This document shows positions 15,023-21,537 of a stretch of 21,537 nt of DNA, piece by piece. The notes under the pieces were generated by a model. The model was not told the DNA's origin, searched no databases, and saw nothing but the letters and a program-made list of their open reading frames with translations. How positions within the stretch are numbered: the stretch's first letter is position 1; every line of letters starts with the position of its first letter. Made by a program: the position numbers and the translations under genes. Origin of the DNA: Lachnospiraceae bacterium (GTDB taxonomy: Bacteria; Bacillota; Clostridia; Lachnospirales; Lachnospiraceae); the NCBI GenBank assembly GCA_016301965.1, contig JAEDOO010000018.1, positions 1 to 21,537 on the forward strand, written 5' to 3'.

Positions 15023-15502
15023 ATGAAAATAACCATTCTCTGTGTAGGAAAAATCAAAGAAAAATACTTGCAGATGGGTATTGCGGAATACACAAAGAGG
15101 CTTGGCAAATACGGTAAGCTGGAGATTCTGGAAGTACCGGACGAAAAAACACCGGACAGGGCTTCGGAGGCGGAAGAGGACATGATCCGCAAAACAGAAG
15201 GCGATAGGCTGTTAAAGCATATCAGACCGGATGATTTTGTGGTGACCATGGCCATAGATGGAAAAATGCTGGATTCCGTCTCCTTATCCCGCCAGATGGA
15301 GACCTGGGGTGTACAGGGAATCAGCCACATCGTGTTTGTGATCGGCGGTTCTCTGGGCCTTTCTGCGGAAGTGCTGCTGAGAGGCAACTATTCCCTGAGT
15401 TTTTCAAAGCTCACATTTCCTCATCAGCTGATGCGGCTGATCCTTCTGGAGCAGATCTACAGGAGCTACCGTATCATGCGAGGTGAACCCTACCACAAAT
15501 AA
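15023..15502 (+). CDS. rlmH: 23S rRNA (pseudouridine1915-N3)-methyltransferase RlmH
   Basis: A SPOUT-class methyltransferase that methylates pseudouridine 1915 in helix 69 of 23S rRNA in assembled ribosomes, using S-adenosylmethionine. At 159 aa it has the usual length. It begins MKITILCVGKIKEKYL. The SAM-binding trefoil knot has FVIGGSLGLS (106-115), and the conserved C-terminus LTFPHQLMRLILLEQIYRSY ends in RGEPYHK. Upstream GAGG elements support ATG 15023. It lies in the nfnAB cluster, with no terminator on either side. Confidence 0.97.
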   Translation: MKITILCVGKIKEKYLQMGIAEYTKRLGKYGKLEILEVPDEKTPDRASEAEEDMIRKTEGDRLLKHIRPDDFVVTMAIDGKMLDSVSLSRQMETWGVQGISHIVFVIGGSLGLSAEVLLRGNYSLSFSKLTFPHQLMRLILLEQIYRSYRIMRGEPYHK

Positions 15503-15518
15503 GTCAAGGAGGATACAT

Positions 15519-15770
15519 ATGCTGGAATTTAGATATGATACACAGCTGCTCATCGAAGGTGAAAACCTGGATGAGGATGAGATCAACGATTACATCACAG
15601 AACATTTTGCAGGAGACTGCCTGTTGGCTGTAGGTGATGAGGATCTGATCAAGATCCATTTCCATACCAATGAACCCTGGAAACTCCTGGAATATGCTGC
15701 AGGTCTCGGTGAGATCTACGATATCGTTGTAGAAGATATGGACAGACAGTCCAGAGGACTGCAGGGCTGA
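15519..15770 (+). CDS. Free-standing FakA/DAK-type middle domain, small protein
   Basis: An 83-aa protein that aligns over its whole length with the middle domain of fatty acid kinase FakA (DhaL/DegV-associated proteins). The pattern is YCTE...GDSL.VV.DDE..KVHVHT..PG.V..Y....GEL..I.V.NM..Q in FakA. Here it reads YDTQ (6-9), GDCLLAVGDEDLIKIHFHTN (residues 32-51), GEIYDIVVEDMDRQ. The two histidines of HxHT (47, 49) are kept; the conserved Cys of YCTE is Asp7. The kinase (DhaL) and C-terminal domains are absent, and the sequence ends cleanly, so this is a small gene and not a visible decayed remnant. AAGGAGG precedes ATG 15519, 16 bases after rlmH. Catalysis alone is unlikely; a binding partner or regulator of lipid/FakB proteins is speculation. 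Confidence 0.8.
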   Translation: MLEFRYDTQLLIEGENLDEDEINDYITEHFAGDCLLAVGDEDLIKIHFHTNEPWKLLEYAAGLGEIYDIVVEDMDRQSRGLQG

Positions 15771-15806
15771 TGAGTCCAAAGGACAAAGCGGGAGGACACG
15801 GGCACT

Positions 15807-16352
15807 ATGATTTACGATGAAATAGAAGAATATATAGCGGAATACCCGATTTATCAGTATGCTTTTATTGATTCCAAAAAAATCGAGTTTTCGGATCGTG
15901 TTCGTACGATCTGCAAAAAGGAATGTGAAAGATACGGACATTCCTGGTCTTGTCCGCCTGCTGTAGGCAGTGTAAAAAGCTGTCAGGCTATCTGCAATAC
16001 ATATCCCAAGGCGCTTTTGTTTTCCACCGTTGCAGAGGTGGAGGATTATTCCAATATGGACAGGCTTCTGGAGACTAAGGAGGAGCATGAGCTGATCACC
16101 CGGCAGATTACAAGATATTTGCGGGAACATGATGTGGTTTGCTACCCCTTAAGTTCAGATTCCTGTTCGATTTGCGAAAAGTGTGCCTATCCTAAGGCAT
16201 GCCGCCACCCGGAAGCGGTGCTTCCCTGTATAGAAAGCCATGGCATTGTGATCATGAATGCTATTGAAAAATGCCATATGGATTTTTTCCTCGGAGAAAA
16301 TATGGTGCTCTGGTTTACGTTGATTTTTCTGAAAAATGTATACGAATTCTGA
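15807..16352 (+). CDS. DUF2284 predicted metal-binding protein
   Basis: A 181-aa soluble protein with the cysteine layout of the DUF2284 family. The first half has CKKECERYGHSWSCPPAVGS, and the second half CSICEKCAYPKACRHPEAVL followed by a lone Cys in LPCIES. These cysteines resemble iron-sulphur or zinc sites; the family's biochemical function is unknown to me. The C-terminal GENMVLWFTLIFL matches the usual family ending and then runs into a short extra tail (KNVYEF). GGAGG lies 11 bases before ATG 15807. It is 36 bases after the FakA-like gene and looks like the last gene of the nfn cluster, although no terminator follows before yqfC. Confidence 0.85.
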   Translation: MIYDEIEEYIAEYPIYQYAFIDSKKIEFSDRVRTICKKECERYGHSWSCPPAVGSVKSCQAICNTYPKALLFSTVAEVEDYSNMDRLLETKEEHELITRQITRYLREHDVVCYPLSSDSCSICEKCAYPKACRHPEAVLPCIESHGIVIMNAIEKCHMDFFLGENMVLWFTLIFLKNVYEF

Positions 16353-16366
16353 CCTGCGCATATATT
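16340..16366 (+). promoter_or_regulatory. Possible sigma-E (sporulation) promoter of yqfC
   Basis: ATA at 16340-16342 (in GTATACG) and CATATATT at 16359-16366 are spaced as in B. subtilis sigma-E promoters: ATAnn, 14 bases, then CATACAHT. The -10 matches 7 of 8 positions. The site is about 30 bases before the yqfC start, and yqfC-yqfD are sigma-E genes in B. subtilis. Confidence 0.45.
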
Positions 16367-16396
16367 GTGGGTAAGTGAAAGTAAAGGATGGATCGC

Positions 16397-16672
16397 ATGA
16401 CTGACAAACGCAGAAAGCGGATGACAGATGCGCAGCCATCCTTTTCTTATTATGCCAAAGGCCATCCGATGATTACCATGCATGGCAGAGAAACTGTGTA
16501 TATCGAGAATTTTCATCGGCTGTTTCGCCTGTCGACAACAGAGATTTGTTTGACCTCAGCGTTGGGTCCTTTGTATATTCGGGGAAAAAATCTTTGCATT
16601 ACCAGTTTTTCTTCCATGGAGATACATATTCGAGGATGCATCAGTTCCATCAGTTTTGGCGGGGAGGGATAG
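16397..16672 (+). CDS. yqfC: Sporulation protein YqfC
   Basis: A small YabP/YqfC-family protein (91 aa), made in the mother cell during sporulation in B. subtilis; its molecular role is unknown. The family core is visible as PMITMHGRETVYIENFHRLF, LSTTEICLTSALGPLYIRGKNL and a C-terminal IRGCISSISF. The N-terminus is basic and variable. I prefer ATG 16397, eight bases after AAAGGA at 16383-16388; the in-frame ATG 16388 (94 aa) overlaps that site and is less likely. yqfD starts two bases after its stop, and their pairing is itself diagnostic. Confidence 0.88.
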   Translation: MTDKRRKRMTDAQPSFSYYAKGHPMITMHGRETVYIENFHRLFRLSTTEICLTSALGPLYIRGKNLCITSFSSMEIHIRGCISSISFGGEG

Positions 16673-16674
16673 CC

Positions 16675-17889
16675 ATGCGTGTAAAAGAGCGGCTGGAAAG
16701 ATGCGGTCAGGTGGTTTGCCGAATCTCAGGAGAGGAGCCGCTTCGTTTTGTGAACCTGTGCCGGAGTCAGAATATCTGTCTGTACGGGTTACAAAAAAAA
16801 GAAGAGGGTTATCTTTGCGCTATGTCCCTCCGGGATTTTTTTCAGATTCGCAGGATTCGGCGTCTGGCTGGTGTACATATTCAGGTCATACGGCGTAAGG
16901 GATTGCCTTTTCTTTTAAAGAAAATGGAGAAAAGAAGCGTTTTTTTTCTGGGAATTGCTGTATGTATGGCATTGCTTGGTATTTGCTATGGGTTTATCTG
17001 GGACATACGTATCGATGGAAATCAGGAAATTACAAACGAAACGATTCTCCGCTATCTAAAGTCCAGGCAGATCAAATGCGGTATGGTTAAAAAAAATGCG
17101 GACCCGCACAGCATTGCCGCGGATCTTCGCAATGCTTTTCCATCATTCAGCTGGGTATCTGTAGAAAAAACAGGTACCATTCTGAAAATTCGGGTAGAGG
17201 AGGCACGCAAAAATGTACCGATACTGGAAAATACGCAGGAAGGCAGTTTGTATGCGGATACGGAAGGCGAAATTGCTTCTGTGATTACCCGAAGCGGTAT
17301 TTGTATGGTGCAGGAAGGTGAGTATATATATCCCGGAGATCTTTTGGTCAGTGGGGAGATTCCTGTCCTGGATGATGGTGGAAATGTGACACATTACGCA
17401 TATTGTGCCGCAGATGCGGATATTGTGGTCAATACGGCATATGTTTATTATGACAGGCTGGATTATGCCTTTCAGAAAAGGGAATACGAAAAGCCCAGAC
17501 TGTCTGCAGTGCAGCTTGGATGGGGGGAACAGCAGATAAAAATCGGTGAAAAAGAGACAAAAGGGGAGTACCGTATAAGAGCATGGCAGTTTCGGTTGTC
17601 GGAAGCCTTTGTGCTTCCGGTAATGCTTACGGTATATGAAGCAGTACCTTTTACAGTTTACCCAGCAGCATATACACGGCAAGAAGCCATAGAACTTTTG
17701 CAGGAACATTTTTCTGAGTATTACAAACAATTAAGAAAAAAGGTAATGCGTATCACAGAGAATGATGTTAAAATAATTCTATATAAAGATCATGCTGTGG
17801 CTTATGGTATCGTGTACACTCAGGAACGTACAGGTGCCTTGGCACAGATAGAGAAAAGTGTAATAGAAACAGAAAGGAACGATTCATAG
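16675..17889 (+). CDS. yqfD: Sporulation protein YqfD
   Basis: A 404-aa member of the YqfD family (stage IV sporulation-associated membrane protein). The N-terminal cytosolic region (about 1-80, FVNLCRSQNICLYGLQKKEE) is followed by one membrane helix (about 88-107, FFLGIAVCMALLGICYGFIW). A large external domain follows; its first part (IRIDGNQEITNETILRYLKS) resembles the POTRA-like fold near such helices. GGGGAGGG at 16661-16668 supports ATG 16675, although the frame is open back to 16546 within yqfC. It is tightly coupled to yqfC and followed after seven bases by phoH. The biochemical function is unknown. Confidence 0.92.
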   Translation: MRVKERLERCGQVVCRISGEEPLRFVNLCRSQNICLYGLQKKEEGYLCAMSLRDFFQIRRIRRLAGVHIQVIRRKGLPFLLKKMEKRSVFFLGIAVCMALLGICYGFIWDIRIDGNQEITNETILRYLKSRQIKCGMVKKNADPHSIAADLRNAFPSFSWVSVEKTGTILKIRVEEARKNVPILENTQEGSLYADTEGEIASVITRSGICMVQEGEYIYPGDLLVSGEIPVLDDGGNVTHYAYCAADADIVVNTAYVYYDRLDYAFQKREYEKPRLSAVQLGWGEQQIKIGEKETKGEYRIRAWQFRLSEAFVLPVMLTVYEAVPFTVYPAAYTRQEAIELLQEHFSEYYKQLRKKVMRITENDVKIILYKDHAVAYGIVYTQERTGALAQIEKSVIETERNDS

Positions 17890-17896
17890 ACTATTG

Positions 17897-18892
17897 ATGT
17901 ACGAAGAATGGATGGAGATGCCTGCCGAACATGCGCCGAATGTATTTGGTGAGTTCGACAGTTATCTCAAAAAGATCGAAAAAACTTTACAGGTGGAGAC
18001 TGTAGAGCGGGATGGTGAGTTAAAAATCACCGGAAGAAAGGAAAGAGTAGCCAGAGCTGTGCTTATTTTAAAGCAGCTTCTGGAGCTTTCCCGGAGGAAA
18101 AATGTGATCCATGAACAGAATGTAGATTATCTTTTGTCCCTGACAGAGCCAGAGAAGACAGAGGCATACGTGGAGATGGACAAATCCTGTATCTGTCATA
18201 CCATTCAGGGTAAGCCCGTGAAACCCAAAACCTTTGGACAGAAAAATTACGTAGAGGCGATTCAGAAAAATAAGATCGTTTTTGGTATTGGTCCTGCAGG
18301 AACCGGTAAGACGTATCTGGCTATGGCTATGGCTATCACAGCATTTCGAAACAGTGAAGTCAGCCGTATCATTCTGACCAGACCGGCAATTGAAGCGGGA
18401 GAAAAGCTGGGCTTTCTTCCCGGGGATCTCCAGAGTAAGATCGATCCCTATCTTCGGCCATTGTACGATGCTTTGTACCAGATCATGGGACCGGATCAGT
18501 TCCAGAAGAATATGGAAAAAGGTCTCATTGAAGTGGCGCCTCTGGCTTATATGAGAGGACGTACTCTGGATAATGCCTTTATCATCCTTGACGAAGCACA
18601 GAATACCACTCCGGCGCAGATGAAGATGTTTCTGACACGTATCGGTTTTGATTCTAAAGTGATCGTTACTGGTGACTCTACGCAGAAAGATCTTCCGGCA
18701 GACCAGAAGTCCGGTTTAGAGGTGGCGAAAGAGGTACTGAGAAATATTGAAGATATTGCTTTCTGTGAACTTACCGGTGCTGACGTGGTGCGTCATCCGC
18801 TGGTGCAGAAGATCGTAGAGGCTTATGATGCCTACGAAAAGAAACATACAGGCATGCAAAAAAGAAACGAAGCCAGAAAGGGAAAACGATGA
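17897..18892 (+). CDS. phoH: PhoH family ATPase (PhoH-like protein)
   Basis: A cytosolic P-loop NTPase of the PhoH family, thought to act on RNA together with YbeY-type RNases. The N-terminal part (about 1-105) resembles the family's RNA-binding region. The ATPase has Walker A GIGPAGTGKT (130-139, Lys138), ILTRPAIEAGEKLGFLPGD, Walker B FIILDEAQNTTP, and VTGDSTQKDLP as the sensor motif, ending in LTGADVVRHPLVQKIVEAYD. Length from ATG 17897 is 331 aa; TTG 17894 is in frame. The nearest AAGGA is 18 bases upstream, so translation probably depends on coupling to the yqfD stop codon. ybeY overlaps its end by four bases. In B. subtilis pgpH lies between phoH and ybeY; it is absent here. Confidence 0.95.
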   Translation: MYEEWMEMPAEHAPNVFGEFDSYLKKIEKTLQVETVERDGELKITGRKERVARAVLILKQLLELSRRKNVIHEQNVDYLLSLTEPEKTEAYVEMDKSCICHTIQGKPVKPKTFGQKNYVEAIQKNKIVFGIGPAGTGKTYLAMAMAITAFRNSEVSRIILTRPAIEAGEKLGFLPGDLQSKIDPYLRPLYDALYQIMGPDQFQKNMEKGLIEVAPLAYMRGRTLDNAFIILDEAQNTTPAQMKMFLTRIGFDSKVIVTGDSTQKDLPADQKSGLEVAKEVLRNIEDIAFCELTGADVVRHPLVQKIVEAYDAYEKKHTGMQKRNEARKGKR

Positions 18893-19395
18893 CGTTGAAT
18901 TTTGAAAAGGAATACGATTACAGCTTCCCCTTTGATGAGGAAGAACTGGCAGTGACGGTGATCAACGGTGTGCTGGACCAGGAAAACTGTCCATACGAGT
19001 GTGAAGTCAGTCTGGTGCTCTGCGGTGAGGAAGAGATCCAGGAGACAAACCGGGAGTTTCGCCAGATCAATCGGGTGACGGACGTGCTTTCTTTTCCCAT
19101 GCAGTCTTTTGAGACGCCTGCGGAATATGATTTTCTCGAGGAAGCAGATGACGCTTTTCATCCGGAGACGGGGGAGCTGCTTCTGGGAGACATCATGATC
19201 TGTATTCCCAGAATGCTCAGCCAGGCCGAGGATTACGGTCATGGAGTAAAACGGGAATATGCTTTTCTGATCGCACACAGCATGCTGCATCTTCTGGGCT
19301 ATGATCATATGACGCCGGAAGAAGCCACCGTGATGGAACAAAAGCAAAATCAGGTTCTGAATGAACTTGGCATAACGAGAGGAGAGAAGTCATGA
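18889..19395 (+). CDS. ybeY: rRNA maturation endoribonuclease YbeY
   Basis: A zinc-dependent RNase involved in 16S rRNA 3'-end maturation and ribosome quality control. At 168 aa it has the usual length. The metal site HSMLHLLGYDH (His130, His134, His140) is the exact H3xH5xH motif. REFRQINRVTDVLSFPMQ and GELLLGDIMICI are the other conserved blocks. The ATG overlaps the phoH stop (ATGA), and its own stop overlaps the next start the same way, so three genes are translationally linked. Confidence 0.97.
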   Translation: MTLNFEKEYDYSFPFDEEELAVTVINGVLDQENCPYECEVSLVLCGEEEIQETNREFRQINRVTDVLSFPMQSFETPAEYDFLEEADDAFHPETGELLLGDIMICIPRMLSQAEDYGHGVKREYAFLIAHSMLHLLGYDHMTPEEATVMEQKQNQVLNELGITRGEKS

Positions 19396-20513
19396 AAACA
19401 AAACAGATCGTTGCCATGGGACTGACACTTATGCTGATCGCTGCCGGATGCGGGAAAAATCCCGGCAGTCAGACTCCGGCGCCGGAACCTTCCGTAATAG
19501 AGGCATCTGTTGTCAGTGATACAGATACATCTTCTGTTCTGGCAGAGCCGTCTGTATTGAAGGCAGAAGAGATAGATCCTAATGCGCCGGAGGGTATGGC
19601 TAAGAGTTACCTGACTGGTAAATATGTGGATGAAGCGCTTTCCAGAAAACGTCCGATAGCCGTTATGTTTAATAATATTAAGGCAGCGTGTCCACAGTCT
19701 GGAATTGAGAACGCAGACGTACTGTATGAGGCTCCTGTAGAAGGCGGAATTACCCGCCTGATGGGTATATTTGAGAACTATCAGGATCTGGACAAAATCG
19801 GTTCTGTGCGAAGCGCACGTCTGTATTTTGTACGCTTTGCTCTGGGGTGGGATGCTATTTACTGTAGTGTCGGTCACTCAAAATATGCTGTTGATCTTCT
19901 GAATTCTCCGGGTACAGACAGTATGGATGGCGTAGATGGCACTGGGGCCAGTGTGTATTATCGTACCGAGGATAGAAAAGCTCCTCACAACTGTTATGCC
20001 AGCGCGGAGGGCATAGCCAAAGGTATTGAGAAGCAGGGTTTTTCTACGGAGTATGATCCGAACTATCATGGTTATTTTCAGTTTGTACCTGAAGGGGATA
20101 CCGCTTCTTACGACGGCGTTAAGGCAAATACAGTACGTACCGGCTATTTTCACAATGATCCCTATTTTACCTACAATGCAGAGGATCAGATGTATTATCG
20201 CTTCCAGTTTGACGCGAAGCAGATCGATGACCAGACCGGAAACCAGTTGAAATTCAAAAATTTGATTCTGCAGTACTGTGATTATGAAATGTTTGATGAC
20301 GACAAATCACTGAATATCAACATTAATTCCGGTGGAAAGGCACAGTATATTTCTAACGGCATCTGTACGGAGATGACCTGGAAAAGGGACAAAGATACCG
20401 GTATTACCCATTACTATCTGGCAGACGGGACAGAAGTGAAGTTAAATACGGGCAAGACTTATGTGGGCATAATTCTGAATCCGAATGCGGACAGAGTGGA
20501 AATTACAGAATAA
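19392..20513 (+). CDS. DUF3048 lipoprotein, YerB-like
   Basis: A 373-aa exported lipoprotein. The signal peptide MKTKQIVAMGLTLMLIAAGC ends in a lipobox with Cys20, and a Pro/Ser/Glu-rich spacer follows. The rest matches the YerB/DUF3048 family: RPIAVMFNNIKAACPQSGIE, NADVLYEAPVEGGITRLMGI, KIGSVRSARLYFVRFALGWD and HSKYAVDLLNSPGTDSMDG. The second half has RDKDTGITHYYLADG and ends NPNADRVEITE. The function of YerB is not known; it is expected at the outer face of the membrane. GAGGAG upstream and the four-base overlap with ybeY define the start. A strong terminator follows, ending the yqfC transcription unit. Confidence 0.93.
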   Translation: MKTKQIVAMGLTLMLIAAGCGKNPGSQTPAPEPSVIEASVVSDTDTSSVLAEPSVLKAEEIDPNAPEGMAKSYLTGKYVDEALSRKRPIAVMFNNIKAACPQSGIENADVLYEAPVEGGITRLMGIFENYQDLDKIGSVRSARLYFVRFALGWDAIYCSVGHSKYAVDLLNSPGTDSMDGVDGTGASVYYRTEDRKAPHNCYASAEGIAKGIEKQGFSTEYDPNYHGYFQFVPEGDTASYDGVKANTVRTGYFHNDPYFTYNAEDQMYYRFQFDAKQIDDQTGNQLKFKNLILQYCDYEMFDDDKSLNININSGGKAQYISNGICTEMTWKRDKDTGITHYYLADGTEVKLNTGKTYVGIILNPNADRVEITE

Positions 20514-20534
20514 CAGAATATAAAATACGAACCG

Positions 20535-20580
20535 AAACGCTGCGCAGAAGGTCTGATTGCTGACTGCGCAGCGTTTTTTT
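20535..20580 (+). terminator. Strong intrinsic terminator after the DUF3048 gene
   Basis: A perfect 12-bp stem, AAACGCTGCGCA at 20535-20546 with TGCGCAGCGTTT at 20565-20576, an 18-base loop, and a T-run to 20580. An A-poor left flank makes it much weaker for the minus-strand gene beyond it. Confidence 0.93.
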
Positions 20581-20618
20581 GCTTTTGTAAAAAATGTAAT
20601 ATATGGCAAATCAGGCAA

Positions 20619-20879
20619 CTATGACTTTTCTCCCTCTTTTCCATCAATGAGATACTCATAAGAAACATGGAAGATCTCGGTGAGAGCCTTTAGTTCCAAA
20701 TCTGTGACATATCGTTTGTTTGTTTCGATTCTGGTAATCACATTTTTGTCCATATCATATCCTTTCAGCTGAAGTTGATAGGCTAAAAGACGCTGGGACA
20801 TATTGTGCTGATGGCGAAGTTCGATAAGTCTCTGACTGATCAGATTTTTCTCGCCGGTCTGTGTCTTAGGTTTTGGCAT
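20619..20879 (-). CDS. XRE-family helix-turn-helix regulator
   Basis: An 86-aa DNA-binding protein that is essentially one Cro/CI-type helix-turn-helix domain. NLISQRLIELRHQHNMSQRL, then AYQLQLKGYDMDKNVITRIE and LKALTEIFHVSYEYLID show the five-helix pattern, with a short Lys/Gln-rich arm ahead (MPKPKTQTGE). There is no ligand or oligomerisation domain. The start ATG at 20879 has GGAGG well placed upstream; the frame is open to 20933, but without a site. It is divergent from the 126-aa gene at 21081, with a palindrome between them, so autoregulation and control of that neighbour are likely by analogy. It is convergent with the DUF3048 gene. Confidence 0.88.
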   Translation of the reverse strand: MPKPKTQTGEKNLISQRLIELRHQHNMSQRLLAYQLQLKGYDMDKNVITRIETNKRYVTDLELKALTEIFHVSYEYLIDGKEGEKS

Positions 20880-20963
20880 ATTTTTGCCTCCCTCCCGAAA
20901 ACGGTGTAAGAATTCTTGTCTCATTTTTTGCACTTTTCTATTGATTTTACAGAGAAAACGGAA

Positions 20964-20977
20964 TACAATCGGTTGTA
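20964..20977. promoter_or_regulatory. Palindrome, possible operator of the XRE regulator
   Basis: TACAATCGGTTGTA is a 5-bp inverted repeat with a 4-base centre, the size of a Cro-type operator. It lies mid-way in the 201-base gap between the divergent genes. Two larger inverted repeats are nearly concentric with it: TTTTACA 20945-20951 with TGTAAAA 20974-20980, and TTGTCTCA 20916-20923 with TGAGACAA 20982-20989. Promoters in the gap are weak by eye. Confidence 0.35.
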
Positions 20978-21080
20978 AAAGTGAGACAAATGAATAGCAG
21001 ACAGTTATAAATCAGACAGGAAGATTTCACTATTTTGTTACACTTGTACTGGAAAATCATAAGCAAAAAGGGTGAAAAAT

Positions 21081-21461
21081 ATGCATCAGAAAGATACTGA
21101 ATGGTTTGCCTTTTTATATTTATGCGGGGAGAGAGATAGAGATCTTCTGCTGGGAAAAGTAAAAATGAAATTTTCCGATTTGGACAGGCTTTTCTATCTT
21201 ACAGATTTTCTGGATCTTCCAAAAGTTAATCAGGAGATATGGAACCGATATGGAGCTCAGTTTCAGGAACAGTTTTATCAGTTAGAAAAAATAGGTGATG
21301 AGACCTTATGTCTTGCCTCCTGGGATCCTTCAGAAGTGGATGCAGATCTGCATGAAAAATGGGTACAGGAATTCTGTAGTCAGATACCAAATGAAGATAG
21401 TAAAAAACGGCTGAAATTGTACGTATGTCGTAAATATAAGCAGAACGGCTGGGATGATTAG
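21081..21461 (+). CDS. Hypothetical protein, unrecognised, 126 aa
   Basis: I do not recognise this protein. It is soluble, charged and likely mostly alpha-helical, with no signal peptide or membrane segment. Aromatic residues are frequent (WFAFLYLCGERDRDLLLG near the N-terminus; WNRYGAQFQEQFYQLEKIG in the middle; WDPSEVDADLHEKWVQEF later). It ends KLYVCRKYKQNGWDD. Three scattered cysteines do not make a metal motif. ATG 21081 has AAGGGTG about seven bases upstream; a GTG at 21072 is in frame but overlaps that site. The gene is monocistronic, bounded by the divergent XRE gene and a terminator. That context suggests it may be the regulator's target, which is inference only. Confidence 0.7.
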   Translation: MHQKDTEWFAFLYLCGERDRDLLLGKVKMKFSDLDRLFYLTDFLDLPKVNQEIWNRYGAQFQEQFYQLEKIGDETLCLASWDPSEVDADLHEKWVQEFCSQIPNEDSKKRLKLYVCRKYKQNGWDD

Positions 21462-21465
21462 AAGA

Positions 21466-21494
21466 AACAGACATCATGCAGATGCCTGTTTTTT
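21466..21494 (+). terminator. Intrinsic terminator after the 126-aa gene
   Basis: AACAGACATC at 21466-21475 pairs with GATGCCTGTT at 21481-21490 (one A-C mismatch) around a 5-base loop, followed by TTTT. It starts five bases past the stop codon. Confidence 0.7.
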
Positions 21495-21500
21495 ATATTA

Positions 21501-21537
21501 TTCGTATCTGTTCAGTACCTTCACAGATACGATTCGC
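21501..21537. repeat. Dispersed repeat, hairpin-forming copy at the window edge
   Basis: TCGTATCTGT at 21502-21511 pairs perfectly with ACAGATACGA at 21523-21532. Bases 21504-21525 recur as a reverse complement at 7710-7731, and 21521-21534 at 11392-11405. It lies just beyond a terminator and may continue past the window. Confidence 0.7.

Noticed and set aside
13675..15387. Open 570-codon frame on the minus strand opposite nfnB and rlmH
   Set aside because: It is the antisense of two well-supported enzymes, resembles no protein family, has no suitable ribosome binding site and is explained by the codon bias of nfnB.

Overview
The window looks like chromosomal core DNA of a low-to-moderate GC, Gram-positive, spore-forming anaerobe of the class Clostridia, most likely family Lachnospiraceae. 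The basis is the gene set and order: rex with a YdiF-type ABC-F gene; nnr-alr-mazF; a TepA-like protease with uppP and ftsK/spoIIIE; electron-bifurcating nfnAB; and yqfC-yqfD-phoH-ybeY. Consensus sigma-A promoters, AGGAGG-type ribosome binding sites and GTG starts fit as well. I cannot name a genus. No rRNA, tRNA, CRISPR array, phage or insertion sequence is visible. No gene-free stretch exceeds about 220 bases.

Layout. Bases 1-121 are a GC-rich non-coding stretch with a hairpin. A minus-strand ABC-F ATPase (122-2041) is divergent from a plus-strand cluster: rex (NADH sensor), nnr (NAD(P)H-hydrate repair), alr (D-alanine for the wall) and mazF (RNase toxin with no visible antitoxin). yebC follows with its own promoter. 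Then come two consecutive hairpins, a ClpP-like TepA-type protease (222 aa) and a terminator. A second promoter drives an UppP-like membrane protein, FtsK/SpoIIIE and a membrane protein with zinc ribbon, TPR and chitobiase-like domains. The next cluster is nfnA-nfnB, rlmH, a free-standing FakA-type middle domain (83 aa) and a DUF2284 metal-binding protein. Next is yqfC-yqfD-phoH-ybeY plus a YerB-like DUF3048 lipoprotein, starting at a possible sigma-E promoter and ending in a strong terminator. The window closes with a minus-strand XRE regulator divergent from an unrecognised 126-aa gene, and a dispersed repeat at the right edge.

Themes. Rex, Nnr and NfnAB all handle pyridine-nucleotide redox state. 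Alr, UppP-like and FtsK belong to envelope growth and chromosome segregation. YqfC, YqfD and perhaps FtsK/SpoIIIE belong to sporulation. YebC, RlmH, YbeY, ABC-F and MazF act on ribosomes or RNA.

I did not find an obviously new multi-gene system. The points most worth a second look are: an UppP homologue whose catalytic glutamate is alanine; an orphan FakA middle domain with the conserved Cys replaced by Asp; a short repeat family, one copy of which forms the 3' end of the TepA-like gene; a solitary mazF; and the XRE/unknown divergent pair with a palindrome between them. All calls are by eye; no database search was run.
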